From positions 49,815,788-49,879,787 of the forward strand of contig CM066039.1 in the NCBI GenBank assembly GCA_033557465.1: 64,000 bases of DNA, read 5' to 3'. Origin of the DNA: Ichthyophis bannanicus. Lineage: Eukaryota > Chordata > Amphibia > Gymnophiona > Ichthyophiidae. Below are positions 63,698 through 64,000 of this stretch, one piece after another; within the stretch, counting starts at the first letter, position 1; the number at the start of each line of letters is the position of its first letter. A program made the position numbers and the translations under genes. The notes under the pieces were generated by a model. That model saw nothing but the letters and a program-made list of their open reading frames with translations, searched no databases and was not told where the DNA came from.

Positions 63698-64000
63698 CAT
63701 TTACAGAAAGACTGAGAGGTCCTTATCCTGATTCAGACCAAGAGGGAACAATGTATTCATTTGGAAAATCAATCTCTGTTCCAGACATAATAAAGTCTTC
63801 TCCACATTGCCCCTGCGCCAATGGAGATGGACCTGTCTTAACCAAAAACTTTAGGTCTGATAAGGTTTGTGAAGCCTCCAACTAATGAGACATAAGTGGT
63901 TTCTGCTGTAGTCCATGCTCGATGCAGCTACGGTGTTCAACAATGCATGTCCTGATAGAACAACTAGTTTTCCCGATATATAGTAATCTACAAGGGCATA
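63698..64000 (-). pseudogene. Penelope-like element, GIY-YIG endonuclease C-terminus (partial)
   Basis: On the minus strand from the window edge one frame reads CPCRLLYIGKT, then IRTCIVEHRSCI, in the pattern CxCG..YVGKT and R..EH of the GIY-YIG endonuclease of Penelope-like retroelements. A stop and frameshifts follow. Another frame then gives VHLHWRRGNVEKTLLCLEQR and MNTLFPLGLNQD, matching the conserved Glu-containing tail ending in PxGLN. The enzyme nicks target DNA; the RT would lie beyond the window. The hAT MITE sits in its 3' flank. Confidence 0.7.

Noticed and set aside
1..64000. host exons, CRISPR arrays, prokaryotic operons
   Set aside because: No spliced-exon signature with a recognisable domain, no spaced repeat array and no operon structure. 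The window is eukaryotic repeat DNA.

Overview
The window looks like intergenic DNA from a repeat-rich non-mammalian vertebrate genome. The CR1 family, whose 3' ends carry ACATAAGA-type octamers, together with L2, an L1/Tx1-type LINE, a SCAN-gag Gypsy element and several hAT- and Harbinger-like elements, suggests an amphibian. My impression is a caecilian-like one, but this is family recognition without a database search. I found no convincing host protein-coding exon, rRNA or functional tRNA gene. Almost every long reading frame belongs to a transposable element or is its antisense shadow.

Layout: 1-4.4 kb is mostly anonymous and holds a large near-perfect palindrome at 3.08-3.32 kb. 4.43-9.27 kb is a DNA transposon with 13-bp perfect terminal inverted repeats (TIRs) and a Myb/SANT-like remnant; a diverged LTR sits inside it. 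CR1 fragments lie at 9.4-10.1 and 10.9-11.6 kb. 11.7-22.25 kb is a plus-strand L2 broken by a minus-strand L2, a hAT-like element with 8-bp target-site duplications (TSDs) and a near full-length antisense CR1. 22.3-23.4 kb is a long-arm foldback element with a hammerhead-like motif in its loop. 25.2-36.2 kb is a non-LTR element interrupted inside its reverse transcriptase (RT) by a complete LTR retrotransposon (26,792-35,935, TSD AGAC), which itself carries a nested L2 (27,967-31,406).

37-47.5 kb is a mosaic of CR1, L2, SINE and MITE fragments. 48-52 kb is a second long CR1 (plus strand) with a 113-bp tandem 5' array and an internal deletion. 52.4-60.2 kb is an L1/Tx1-type LINE with a 19-bp TSD whose ORF2 is split by a 5'-truncated antisense CR1. 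60.3-64 kb holds MITEs, an old CR1, a polypurine tract, a hAT MITE with perfect 8-bp TSDs, and the GIY-YIG end of a Penelope-like element running off the window.

The most interesting unit is the LTR element. Its Gag contains a SCAN-like domain, its pol encodes protease, a five-motif dUTPase, RT and RNase H, and no integrase is visible. Its LTR carries an open reading frame whose C-terminal motif recurs in the diverged LTR at 7.8-9.1 kb.
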